A stretch of 64,000 nucleotides of DNA from contig NZ_BSEC01000001.1 in assembly GCF_027923385.1 (NCBI RefSeq), positions 3,818,001 to 3,882,000 of the forward strand. The letters run 5' to 3'. The notes beneath the pieces were generated by a model. That model made no database searches and was not told where the DNA came from. It saw only the letters and a program-made list of their open reading frames with translations. Each line of letters begins with the position of its first letter. Position 1 is the first letter of the stretch. This document shows, in pieces, positions 1 to 8,837 of the stretch. The DNA comes from Methylocystis echinoides (GTDB lineage: Bacteria; Pseudomonadota; Alphaproteobacteria; Rhizobiales; Beijerinckiaceae). The position numbers were made by a program, and so were the translations under genes.

Positions 1-1011
1 CGGCGGCTGCACGGAAAGCGATTCGATCCCGATGGTCAGTTGAACCGGCGTCCGCTCGGCGACAATTTCAGGCAAGTTCTCGAAGAGAGCTATCCCGGCC
101 ATTTGTGTTCCGTGACCGTCCCAGTCGTCCAGCCCGCCCCCGCCGACGGCACCGCGATATCCAATAGAGGTGCGCAGCAAAGGATGGTCGGCCTTCACGC
201 CGGTATCGAGGAGGCAGACTGCGGGCGAATGCTGGGGTGCCGGTGTGATTCGTCTGGCGGCGGCCTGCACCGCCGCGGTCTGGACCCCCGAGGGTACCTG
301 AAAGATATTGCTGTTAAGCGACGATGCCGGACGGAGCTGCGCTATCGACGCACCGCGCGCGAGCCGCTCAAAGACCCTTCGTGTCCCTGACAAGCCAATT
401 ACCCGAACGTCCGCAAAGGCGATAGCACGGCGGGCCTTGAGACCCATGATCTCGAGTGTCTCGCGGAACCGTGGCTCGGAGGCTGGCTGGAGCCACACTT
501 CCCAAGGAATTTCCGTATCCAGCTCTGGCAAGGGATGCTGCGATACCCATAGGTCAGCTACTGTCGTTAGGCCGATCGAGGGTTGTGCTTCAAAGAAATT
601 AAAATGGTGGGGCTTCCGGGGGCTGTCTGGCTCGTACTCGACGTATTTTTCGGCTGCGGTCTCGAAGTTCTCGATGGTTGAGGGATCCAGCGCGACGTTA
701 ACCCGGGCCTTCATTGCGTAACCTACCGCCGAAAGCACCTCATTTCGTCGAGGGCCAGGGATCGCATCGCTCACCCCCCAGTCCGTAGTCGCGCGGACGG
801 TCATGGGGAGGCGACCTTCGTCCATCAGAGGGTCTCTGTCCAACCCCGCGGAACGGATTATCGCTTTCACCTCACGCAGGACTCGCCGGGCTGCCGCAGC
901 GCGGTTCTGAACTGCTGGAGGCTGTAAAGGCCTGCCCCCGCCTCCTTTAGTGCCGAACTCCAATTTAGGTCCCGTCGCAGCAACAATCAGGTGGGGGCGT
1001 TCAACTGGCAT
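1..1011 (-). CDS. ietS: IetS-like subtilisin-family (S8) serine protease, C-terminus cut by window edge
   Basis: An open frame of 337 codons starts at an ATG at 1011 (minus) behind an AGAGGGA ribosome-binding site and runs uninterrupted off the left edge. The first ~255 residues resemble no domain I know. The subtilase fold then begins: the catalytic Asp is in LLDTGVKADHP (D269) and the catalytic His in DGHGTQMAGI (H300). The catalytic Ser (GTS) would lie beyond the edge. It follows the AAA ATPase gene by 51 nt on the same strand. This AAA-ATPase/subtilase order is that of ietAS, first known as a stability/incompatibility module of Agrobacterium plasmids and later listed as an antiphage system. 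The role here is inferred from family and neighbour only. Confidence 0.82.
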   Translation of the reverse strand, partial: MPVERPHLIVAATGPKLEFGTKGGGGRPLQPPAVQNRAAAARRVLREVKAIIRSAGLDRDPLMDEGRLPMTVRATTDWGVSDAIPGPRRNEVLSAVGYAMKARVNVALDPSTIENFETAAEKYVEYEPDSPRKPHHFNFFEAQPSIGLTTVADLWVSQHPLPELDTEIPWEVWLQPASEPRFRETLEIMGLKARRAIAFADVRVIGLSGTRRVFERLARGASIAQLRPASSLNSNIFQVPSGVQTAAVQAAARRITPAPQHSPAVCLLDTGVKADHPLLRTSIGYRGAVGGGGLDDWDGHGTQMAGIALFENLPEIVAERTPVQLTIGIESLSVQPP

Positions 1012-1062
1012 GAAGTCCCTCTATCCAATGACAATTGGGGAAAACTTAACTTGCGATGCTTC

Positions 1063-2049
1063 TTATGGGGGAGTCGCGCCCCTTGAATCCCGAACCGCCT
1101 CGACTAGGACGGTGGTAGTGAGCTGGGCGCCATTGTTGAGAACGGCCACGCGTGCTGCGTCATCCGCTGCGCGAATCATCTCTGCTTGGCTCATGCCCAA
1201 GGCGCTGGACTGCACCTCCGCCCAGTCCACATTCGAGAGGTCGAAGACGGACAAAGTCTTTTGAAAAACCTCCCTGATTCTCTCGGTAGGTAAAAGCTTA
1301 TATTCGATCGAGCTATCGAAACGCCGAAACAAAGCCGGATCTAGCAGCTCGGGGTGGTTGGTGGCAGCGATTATTAGCGCCTCACTATCATCGTCGTCTA
1401 GCATCTGGAGAAACGAGTTCAGCATCCTGCGAGCCTCCCCAACGTCGTTCCCCAACAACCGCCTGCTAGCAAGCGCATCGACCTCGTCGAAGAAATACAC
1501 GCCGCGGGTCACCTTCATTGCGTCGAACACAAGACGGATCTTGGATGAAGTCTCGCCCATATACTTTGTAATCACACCGTCCAGGAGAATAGTGAAGAGA
1601 GGCATCGACAGTTCGCCTGCCAGGGCGGAAGCGGTAAGAGTCTTGCCTGTGCCGGGGGGGCCGACGAGGAGGAACTTACGGCGCGGTTTCAAACCGTGAG
1701 CGGCGAGCTTCGAGCGATTTCTGTGCTCGTCCACTATCCTTCGAAGGCGACGTAGCGTGTCGTCGTTAAGGACCATGTTGTTGAGGCGCGTAAGCGGGAA
1801 GCTGGCTAGCACTAGACCTGCGAGCTCGCCCTTCGGCCTAACGACGGGGATTGGACCTCCCCGCGTCTCGATGTCGCCCGCGGCGCGATCACGGGCGTCC
1901 TGGATCAGCAAACGGATTTGGTCGGCTATCTTGCGGTTGCCACGCTGGGCAGCCTCAGCAGCGAGCTGAAGCGCTACAGTTTCAAAGCGCGCTTTGTCTC
2001 CTTCCGCAAACGAGCGCACAAGGGACAGCAATTGCGCTTGGTTAGCCAA
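1063..2049 (-). CDS. ietA: IetA-like AAA+ ATPase
   Basis: A 328-residue single-domain AAA+ protein. Seen: Walker A GPPGTGKT (130-137), Walker B VYFFDEVD (184-191), sensor-1 ATN (229-231) and the arginine-finger region FRRFD (241-245). The N-terminal ~110 residues are helical and lack a known domain. The start is a TTG at 2049: an in-frame TGA lies just upstream and GTGAGG is suitably spaced, so no longer protein is possible. The subtilase gene follows after 51 nt, so the two are probably cotranscribed. In this family the ATPase and the protease work as a pair; an unbalanced protease is thought to be harmful. The ATPase assignment is firm and the ietA label depends on the neighbour. Confidence 0.85.
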   Translation of the reverse strand: MANQAQLLSLVRSFAEGDKARFETVALQLAAEAAQRGNRKIADQIRLLIQDARDRAAGDIETRGGPIPVVRPKGELAGLVLASFPLTRLNNMVLNDDTLRRLRRIVDEHRNRSKLAAHGLKPRRKFLLVGPPGTGKTLTASALAGELSMPLFTILLDGVITKYMGETSSKIRLVFDAMKVTRGVYFFDEVDALASRRLLGNDVGEARRMLNSFLQMLDDDDSEALIIAATNHPELLDPALFRRFDSSIEYKLLPTERIREVFQKTLSVFDLSNVDWAEVQSSALGMSQAEMIRAADDAARVAVLNNGAQLTTTVLVEAVRDSRGATPP

Positions 2050-2577
2050 CCTAAATTTTCCTCACTTGAGCTACCTAGTGTTTCGAGTAGTCCGAAGCTA
2101 TCCGACCATCATATATGAACAAAAGTCTGTTAACGACGACCCTTGCTCCCATCAACGTGAAGCTGGTGAATTGGTGTCTAAGTCGAAAGGATTACCACGG
2201 TTTCGCTTGGTTCCGGCCCCGCTTCTCCCTCTGCATGACAGTGGAAACTCTCGCGCCCAGATTGACCCGAAGGCAAGGGTCCGAGACGATCTGCAATCTC
2301 CTGACAGCTAGTTTTTCCGATCTGATTCCCATAAAAAGAAAACAAATTCAATACTTTGATCGACATAGGCTTGTTCGGGTGCGACTAAAGGCCCGCAATT
2401 AATGCCAAGATAAAGGTATGGCTTGGCGAGTGACCCCCTGCGTGCCGGAGCATTTCTTTCCGCCGGACACCTTCGGCTGGACGAAACGTCGTGTGGGGCC
2501 GCGCGGTTGGCCTCTAAAGCCGCCAGACACAGCGGATATAAAGTTCGCCCGTTGACGGGTTGCAGTTAGTCCACACT
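2050..2577. other. Gene-free spacer between ietA and the repeat/integrase remnant
   Basis: Short open frames occur on both strands, but none has a recognisable domain, a good ribosome-binding site or convincing codon use. The 5' part must carry the promoter of the minus-strand ietAS operon; I could not define -35/-10 elements with confidence. Confidence 0.5.
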
Positions 2578-2657
2578 GGTGGTACACAGGCAAAAGTCAA
2601 CGTCGGACAACGCGTTGATTTTGCATGAGGAATAGCTTCGGCCTGCCAATCCTCTCC
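2578..2657. repeat. Diverged ~80-bp repeat, copy A
   Basis: Starts with GTGGTACACA and ends with GCCAATCCTCTCCT. The same two end blocks, plus internal GACAAC and GATTTT blocks in the same order and within 1 nt of the same spacing, recur at 8650-8730. The two copies flank the two-helicase cassette in direct orientation. They could be old attachment-site arms or two copies of a promoter-proximal sequence that travels with integrase genes. Confidence 0.5.
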
Positions 2658-2763
2658 TTTCCGTCAATTGCTCAAAAACTCCTGCTATTCTCGTAAGTTC
2701 CGGATATAGCGAGTTATCGAGGGAGCGGTTGGTACACTCGAGCGCTACAAATCGCTCTCGACA

Positions 2764-2829
2764 ATGTCCCGTCCTTCAAAGGACCCGGCGACAGGCGTCT
2801 ATTGGCTGCGCAAGCGCGTCTCGATCTAC
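2764..2829 (+). pseudogene. Tyrosine-recombinase (DUF6538-type integrase) N-terminal remnant
   Basis: From the ATG at 2764 the frame reads MSRPSKDPATGVYWLRKRV, which closely resembles the conserved N-terminus of phage/island integrases that carry a DUF6538 domain (pattern 'M-x-RP-x-KDP-x-TG...LRKRVP'). After the RKRV the similarity stops abruptly and the frame continues into unrelated sequence. No catalytic core (R..HxxR..Y) follows, so this is the stump of an integrase gene and not a functional one. Its position beside repeat copy A suggests an island border. Confidence 0.6.
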
Positions 2830-2843
2830 GGGAACCACCTTTA

Positions 2844-3095
2844 TCAACGGCGGCACGCCCGCGAAGATCTGCTGCCCCCATCAGACGCCGCTCTTTCCTC
2901 CTCGCCGGTGGCGGCGGGCTGGGCGTGGCCACGCATTGCTCTAGCTTGCGCCCACGAAAAGCTAAGGCAACGGGACCAACTCCAGCCGTGGCGACGCATG
3001 GCCCCGTACTGATGTCGGTGAGCGTCACGGAGGATTGCGGCCTTGTCATAGGAGCCGTCGGCGGTGATCAGATCGTCAGGTTTATGTTTTGCCAT
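2844..3095 (-). CDS. Small hypothetical protein, island-associated
   Basis: An 83-residue frame starting MAKHKPDDLITADGSYDK, then a helical stretch with HRHQYGAMRRHGWSWSRC. This resembles short, Trp/Arg-containing proteins of unknown function that are common beside integrases and plasmid genes in Alphaproteobacteria. The last ~30 residues are low-complexity and may be read-through into scrambled DNA, so the gene may be 3'-damaged. No clear ribosome-binding site. Function unknown. Confidence 0.4.
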   Translation of the reverse strand: MAKHKPDDLITADGSYDKAAILRDAHRHQYGAMRRHGWSWSRCLSFSWAQARAMRGHAQPAATGEEERAASDGGSRSSRACRR

Positions 3096-3367
3096 CGGAA
3101 GCGACGGTTTTGCCGGGAGGCGCGCGTGCATCCTGGAGTGCCAAGTTTATCAGATACGGTCAATCCGCCATTCGCATGACCGGCATTCTAATACGACCAC
3201 TTCAGCATTTGCTTAAGCTTGCTTAAGCTCGCCATTCGACCGCGTTCCGTACGATGGTGTAAGTATAAATCGGCGGGTTTGATTCAGGCCCCAGAACTGG
3301 GCGAATGGCCTAACATTGTCTGGCCAAAGCCGCTATTAAGATCCGAGGAGTCGGAAGGAGAGCGTCT

Positions 3368-5887
3368 GTGCCGGGCGATGGAGCCAGGGGCGCTAGCGAA
3401 ATCGAGATTGAGATCGAGCGGATTCGAGCCCGTCGAGCCGCCAATGAGGTCGAGCGGACAGAGCTGCAGGCCCGGATCGGCGAGCTCTTGACCAGGCGCT
3501 CGACGAAACCGCAGGAAATTCGTCAAGAGAGCATCGTCGGGGATGCGTTGACGGTGAGCGCCGCGTCCCCAGGCGCCGACAAAATCACCTTATTCCGGCG
3601 CCTGTTCGCAGGTCGCCCCGACGTGTTCCCCGTCCGATGGGAAAACCGCAAGACCGCTAAGTCCGGCTATGCGCCGGCGTGCTCTAACGAGTGGGTCCGG
3701 GGGATTTGCGGTAAGCCCCGGATGAAATGCGGCGAGTGTCCCCATAAAGCCTTTATCCCGGTTACCGACGACATCATCGAGAAACATCTGCGTGGCGGCA
3801 AGGGCGTGCGTGCTTCCGACAGCGACTTCGTCGCCGGCGTTTATCCGCTGCTTTCGGACGAGACCTGTTGGTTTTTGGCCGCCGATTTCGATGAGGAAAA
3901 TTGGGCGGCTGACGCATTGGCCATGCTCGAAACATGCCGCGCCAGGGGGGTGCCGGCTGCGCTTGAGCGTTCTCGATCCGGCAATGGCGGTCATGTCTGG
4001 ATTTTCTTCTCCGAGCCGGTCCCTGCGCGCACAGCCAGGCAACTTGGCGCCGCAATGCTGACGGAGACGATGGAGCGCCGCCCCGAGATAGGGTTTGCTT
4101 CGTATGATCGGTTCTTTCCAAGCCAGGACAACATGCCGGCCGGCGGCTTCGGCAACCTGATCGCATTGCCTTTACAGCGTAGGGCGCGCGAGCTTGGCAA
4201 CAGTGTTTTCATCGACGGGGATCTTCGGCCATATGAGGATCAGTGGGCCTTCCTGGCGGCGATGCCAAGGCTATCCGCCGAGGAGGCGGCGGGAATCGTT
4301 GGGGACGCCGAGATGCGAGGTCGCGTTCTCGGTGTCCGCATGCCAGTCGAGGAGGAGGAAGCGGATGAACCGTGGCGCATGACGCCCTCTCGACGTCCAA
4401 AGGCTGGTTCGCTCGGCGCGCCACTTCCGAGCAACATCACGATCGTCGTCGCCGATCAGCTCTATATTGACCGGACCAACTTGCCGCCAGCGATGACGGC
4501 ACGGCTTATACGCTTGGCGGCCTTTCAAAATCCCGAGTTTTATCGGGCGCAATCCATGCGATTCCCGACATTTGGAAAGCCGCGGATCATCTCTTGCGCG
4601 GAGCTACATCCACGTCATGTGGGGTTGCCTCGAGGATGTCTTGACGACGCTATTGAGCTGATCGTCAGCGAGGGCACAAAGGTTGAGCTTGACGATAAGA
4701 GAACGATCGGTAATCCGCTTCCGAGCCGGGTGGAGTTCCAGGGAGCGCTGGACGGCCCGCAGATCAGGGCGTTCGATGCCTTGGCGCCGCATGACTATGG
4801 GGTGCTTGCGGCGGCCACCGCCTTCGGCAAGACGGTTGTGGCGGCGGCGCTCATTGCTCAACGGCGCCGGAATGCACTTGTTCTCGTGCATCGTCGAGAG
4901 TTGCTCAGCCAATGGGTCGAACGGCTTAGGACGTTCCTCGATATCGATCCCAAGGACATCGGCGTCATCGGGGGCGGACGCCGCAAGCCAACCGGTATCA
5001 TCGACGTTGCACTGATTCAGAGCCTCGTACGGAAGGGCGAAGTAGCTGATCTGGTCGCGGACTACGGTCATCTTGTCGTTGACGAATGCCATCACCTCTC
5101 AGCGGCGAGCTTTGAGCTTGTGGCACGTCGGGCAAAGGCGCGATTTGTTCTTGGGCTGTCCGCGACCGTGGCGCGCAAGGATGGCCACCATCCGATTATC
5201 TTCATGCAGTGCGGACCGGTTCGACATCGCGTTGACGCGAGAGCGCAGACGGTTGGTCGAGGAATTTCGCCCCGCGCGAAACATCGGCCGACCGAATTTA
5301 GGTTGCCCAAACCTCTGGCGGCCATTGAGCGTCCTCCCATGCCATCGGTCTACGCTGCCATCGCGCAGGACGAGTCACGGAACAATCTGATCTTCGACGA
5401 TGTGCTCAAGGCGTTGGAAGCGAAGCGGCGCCCCGTTGTGCTGACGGAGCGCAGGGACCATCTCGATTACCTCCAAGGCCGATTCCAGCGCTTCGTGCGC
5501 AATCTCGTAGTCCTTCGGGGCGGGATGTCTGCGTACGAACGCAAGGCGGCTGAGGCAGCCTTACAAGTAGCCGACGGCCAGGAACGGCTTATTCTTGCTA
5601 CGGGACGATATATCGGCGAGGGTTTTGATGATCCGACGCTCGACACGCTCTTCCTCACGATGCCCATATCTTGGAAAGGCACGCTGGCTCAATATGTTGG
5701 TCGGCTTCACCGTCAGCGCGCTGGAAAGTCAGAGGTCCTGGTCGTCGACTATGTCGACGAGCAGGTCCCTGTTCTGGCGCGCATGGCTGCAAAGCGGCGG
5801 CTTGGGTATCGGGCGCTTGGCTACACCATTGAATCATGCCCGATGCAGGGCACGCTAGATCTCCGAACCTCGGAAAACTTTCACTAA
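3368..5887 (+). CDS. TOTE-type archaeo-eukaryotic primase fused to an SF2 helicase
   Basis: 839 residues from a GTG start with AAGGAGAG 6 nt upstream. A charged coiled-coil-like N-terminus (10-50) is followed by a zinc-knuckle (C105, C114, C121, C124) inside an archaeo-eukaryotic primase domain: the catalytic Asp pair is AADFD (D173, D175) and the 'sxH' motif is GNGGH (H209). After a linker comes a superfamily-2 helicase: motif I ATAFGKT (483-489), motif II DECH (572-575), motif III LSAT (597-600) and motif VI QYVGRLHRQ. Pfam names this primase family after 'TOTE conflict systems', predicted defence or conflict modules. The next gene starts 20 nt downstream. A role in recognising or processing invading or broken DNA is inference. 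Confidence 0.82.
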   Translation: MPGDGARGASEIEIEIERIRARRAANEVERTELQARIGELLTRRSTKPQEIRQESIVGDALTVSAASPGADKITLFRRLFAGRPDVFPVRWENRKTAKSGYAPACSNEWVRGICGKPRMKCGECPHKAFIPVTDDIIEKHLRGGKGVRASDSDFVAGVYPLLSDETCWFLAADFDEENWAADALAMLETCRARGVPAALERSRSGNGGHVWIFFSEPVPARTARQLGAAMLTETMERRPEIGFASYDRFFPSQDNMPAGGFGNLIALPLQRRARELGNSVFIDGDLRPYEDQWAFLAAMPRLSAEEAAGIVGDAEMRGRVLGVRMPVEEEEADEPWRMTPSRRPKAGSLGAPLPSNITIVVADQLYIDRTNLPPAMTARLIRLAAFQNPEFYRAQSMRFPTFGKPRIISCAELHPRHVGLPRGCLDDAIELIVSEGTKVELDDKRTIGNPLPSRVEFQGALDGPQIRAFDALAPHDYGVLAAATAFGKTVVAAALIAQRRRNALVLVHRRELLSQWVERLRTFLDIDPKDIGVIGGGRRKPTGIIDVALIQSLVRKGEVADLVADYGHLVVDECHHLSAASFELVARRAKARFVLGLSATVARKDGHHPIIFMQCGPVRHRVDARAQTVGRGISPRAKHRPTEFRLPKPLAAIERPPMPSVYAAIAQDESRNNLIFDDVLKALEAKRRPVVLTERRDHLDYLQGRFQRFVRNLVVLRGGMSAYERKAAEAALQVADGQERLILATGRYIGEGFDDPTLDTLFLTMPISWKGTLAQYVGRLHRQRAGKSEVLVVDYVDEQVPVLARMAAKRRLGYRALGYTIESCPMQGTLDLRTSENFH

Positions 5888-5907
5888 ACCGAACGGAATG
5901 CATTTCA

Positions 5908-8400
5908 ATGAAGTCCAAGCGTCAAAGCCTGAATTCCGCACCCAAGCGGAACAAGGAACCCAAACTCTCGCGCACCCATGCTCCCCCCAATCTTTCGCGG
6001 TTGGATTGGCAACGCGGCTTGCGCCGTCAGTTCGGTCGTGAGCAGGCCTTCGGCCTTGAAAATCTCGGCAGCGAACCTTTTTTCTCGGAATTTAGGGTCA
6101 GCAATCCTGTTTCCAAATCCAGCTATCGCGTAGTGATTCGGGGCTTGGGGCCAGGCGGCAATTTCTGTTCCTGCCCGGATTATGCCACGAGCGAGCTGGG
6201 AACTTGCAAGCATATTGAATTCACGCTCGCCCGACTGGAGAAAAAGCGCGGCGCCAAGACGGCGTTTGCGCGCGGCTACCAGCCCGCCTTCTCCGAACTG
6301 TATCTGCACAATTACGGAAAACGCAGCGTGCATTTTAGGGCTGGAACGGATTGTCCGTCGGCCTTGAGGAAGGCGGCCGCCGGTTTATTCGACGCCCGCC
6401 AGGACGGGATGCTGCCCGACGAGCGCCTCGGCGAACTCGAACATTTCATGGATTTAGCGTCTAAGTCGGGTCACGAGTTGCGCGCCTATGACGACGCTCT
6501 TGATTTCGTCGCCGGACGGCGGGATGCGGACCGACGAGTCGCAAAGCTCGCTCAGTTGTTCCCGCGCGGCGCCGCCGACCCGAAGCTGCGGGGGCTACTG
6601 AAGGCGCCGCTCTATCCCTATCAGGCGGAGGGCGCGCTGTTTGCGGTCAGAGCCGGGCGGGCGCTGATCGGCGACGATATGGGACTAGGCAAGACGATAC
6701 AGGCGATCGCCGCGACAGAAATACTGGCAAGGCATTTTGGCGTCTCAAAAGTGCTGGTGGTCTGCCCGACCTCGCTCAAATACCAGTGGCAAAGCGAGAT
6801 CATGCATTTCTCTGGCCGAAAAGGCGAAAATGCGGCGCGCGTGATCAACGGCGGTCGAGCGCAACGGCAAAGGGACTACGCCCTCGATGATTTCTGCAAG
6901 ATCACGAACTACGAGAAGCTCAGTCCCGATCTCGACCTGATCGCCGCCTGGGCACCCGATTTGGTGATTGTCGATGAAGCACAGAGGGTAAAAAACTGGA
7001 ACACCATTGCGGCGCGCGCTTTGAAACGGGTCGATAGCCCATACGCCATCGTGCTCACGGGGACGCCGTTGGAAAACAAGCTGGAAGAGCTGATTTCAAT
7101 TGTCCAGTTTGTCGATCAGCACCGACTTGGACCAACCTGGAAGCTGCTGCACGAGCATCAGGTCAAGGACGACGCCGGGCGCGTCACCGGCTATACCGGC
7201 CTCGAGAAAATCGGCCAAACGCTCGCGCCGATCATGATCCGTCGACGCAAGTCTGAAGTGCTGAAGCAGTTGCCTAGTCGCACTGACCAAAACTTGCTGG
7301 TGCCGATGACCGAGATGCAAATGCTCTATCATCAGGAAAACGCGGACGTGGTGGCGAGGATCGTCCTGCGCTGGCGGAAGACCGGATTCTTGTCCGACAA
7401 GGATCAGCGGCGGCTAACCTGCGCGCTGCAGAATATGCGCATGTCGTGCAACAGCACGTATCTTCTGGACCAGGACACCGATCATGGCGTCAAGGCTGAC
7501 GAATTGGCGGCCCTGTTCGAGGACTTATTCGCCGAGCCCGAGGCCAAGGCGGTGGTGTTTTCGCAGTGGACCCGGACCCATGAGATTATCATCCGCCGCC
7601 TCGAAAGGCTTGGACTTGGTTATATCAGCTTCCACGGCGGTGTGCCGTCGGAAAAGCGACCGGCACTGGTTGAGCGGTTTCGTGACGACCCTGCCTGCCG
7701 CGTGTTCCTCTCCACCGATGCAGGCAGCACGGGCCTCAATCTGCAGCATGCGTCGACGTTGGTGAATATGGATTTGCCATGGAACCCGGCGATTCTCGAA
7801 CAGCGCATCGCCCGAATTCATCGCATGGGCCAGGCCCGGCCTGTCCGAGTCATCAATTTTGTGGCGAAAGGGACCATCGAGGAGGGCATGCTTTCGGTAT
7901 TGGCGTTCAAACGCTCTTTATCGGCGGGCATCCTTGACGGCGGCGGCGGCGAGATTTCACTCGGCGGGTCGCGGCTCAACCGTTTCATGAAGGACGTGGA
8001 GAATGTCACCGGGCGTATGGGTGAGGGCGAGGCCGTGACGCCGGCTGAGGAAGTAAGGAATATCGGCGCTGCCGGTGACGCCGGATCCGGGGAAGATGCA
8101 AATGCAGATTTGAACATTGAAGCTGGCGAAATGACGCTGATACAGGCTGATGGGGCCGGAGCATCACCGCGTGAGGTAGGTCCCAATCCATGGCAGGCCT
8201 TGGTGCAGATTGGTGAGCAGTTTGTTGCGGCTCTCGCGGCCACCCACGACCCCAGCGCTCCGGCGCATCCATGGATTGAGCGGGATCCAGCCACCGGTGC
8301 GCAAAACCTCAAAATGCCCCTGCCGCCGCCGGAAACCGCGAGACAACTCGCCGATGCGCTCTCGGCGCTCGCGGACAGCTTGCGGGCCAAAATTGCGTGA
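5908..8400 (+). CDS. SNF2-family helicase with N-terminal SWIM zinc finger
   Basis: 830 residues from the ATG at 5908 (an in-frame ATG at 5836 would overlap the upstream gene). The SWIM finger CxCx10CxH is at C87, C89, C100, H102. The SNF2/Rad54 motor follows: Walker A DDMGLGKT (256-263), DEAQ (356-359), LTGTP (383-387), STDAGSTGLNLQ and RIHRMGQ in the second RecA domain. The ~150-residue C-terminal tail is acidic and of low similarity to anything I know. It lies 20 nt after the primase-helicase gene on the same strand, so the two form an operon. SWIM-SNF2 ATPases translocate on duplex DNA; a shared task with the primase-helicase is inferred from coupling alone. Confidence 0.85.
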   Translation: MKSKRQSLNSAPKRNKEPKLSRTHAPPNLSRLDWQRGLRRQFGREQAFGLENLGSEPFFSEFRVSNPVSKSSYRVVIRGLGPGGNFCSCPDYATSELGTCKHIEFTLARLEKKRGAKTAFARGYQPAFSELYLHNYGKRSVHFRAGTDCPSALRKAAAGLFDARQDGMLPDERLGELEHFMDLASKSGHELRAYDDALDFVAGRRDADRRVAKLAQLFPRGAADPKLRGLLKAPLYPYQAEGALFAVRAGRALIGDDMGLGKTIQAIAATEILARHFGVSKVLVVCPTSLKYQWQSEIMHFSGRKGENAARVINGGRAQRQRDYALDDFCKITNYEKLSPDLDLIAAWAPDLVIVDEAQRVKNWNTIAARALKRVDSPYAIVLTGTPLENKLEELISIVQFVDQHRLGPTWKLLHEHQVKDDAGRVTGYTGLEKIGQTLAPIMIRRRKSEVLKQLPSRTDQNLLVPMTEMQMLYHQENADVVARIVLRWRKTGFLSDKDQRRLTCALQNMRMSCNSTYLLDQDTDHGVKADELAALFEDLFAEPEAKAVVFSQWTRTHEIIIRRLERLGLGYISFHGGVPSEKRPALVERFRDDPACRVFLSTDAGSTGLNLQHASTLVNMDLPWNPAILEQRIARIHRMGQARPVRVINFVAKGTIEEGMLSVLAFKRSLSAGILDGGGGEISLGGSRLNRFMKDVENVTGRMGEGEAVTPAEEVRNIGAAGDAGSGEDANADLNIEAGEMTLIQADGAGASPREVGPNPWQALVQIGEQFVAALAATHDPSAPAHPWIERDPATGAQNLKMPLPPPETARQLADALSALADSLRAKIA

Positions 8401-8649
8401 TGGACGGTGGCGGCAGCCTTTGAGCTGTGACAGGTCTTGTCATGACGCTGCGACTGCAGGGGCTCGTCGCACTCAGCTTGCAGTTATAGCTATACTATTT
8501 AGCCTTTGGATTTGGGCACCTTGAGCCGGCGTCCACTTTCGGCAATCCGCGCTGAAAATCAGCTAGCGGCCTTGGCCGCGGCGGTGGCAATCGAAGAGGT
8601 CTCGAGCCGGGCCCCAGCCTTCCGCTCGGCCATTGCGTGTGGCACACAG
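8401..8649. other. Spacer downstream of the helicase operon
   Basis: No gene seen. No clear intrinsic terminator for the helicase operon was found. Confidence 0.4.
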
Positions 8650-8730
8650 GAGTGGTACACATGAGCGGAAGGCGTCTTAGACAACATACTGATTTTACTG
8701 GACTTGCGGACACGCGCCGCCAATCCTCTC
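8650..8730. repeat. Diverged ~80-bp repeat, copy B
   Basis: Shares GTGGTACACA at the left end, GACAAC and GATTTT inside and GCCAATCCTCTCCT at the right end with 2578-2657, in the same order with a single 1-nt shift. It bounds the downstream side of the helicase cassette. Confidence 0.5.
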
Positions 8731-8837
8731 CTGGGCACCATACATCCCCCAAAATCCGTTCAAAATCCGCGCAAATTCGCATCCAGAAAGGATGCCCGCG
8801 ATCAGCGGCGCAACGTTTTGCCGGGAACCTTACCCGG

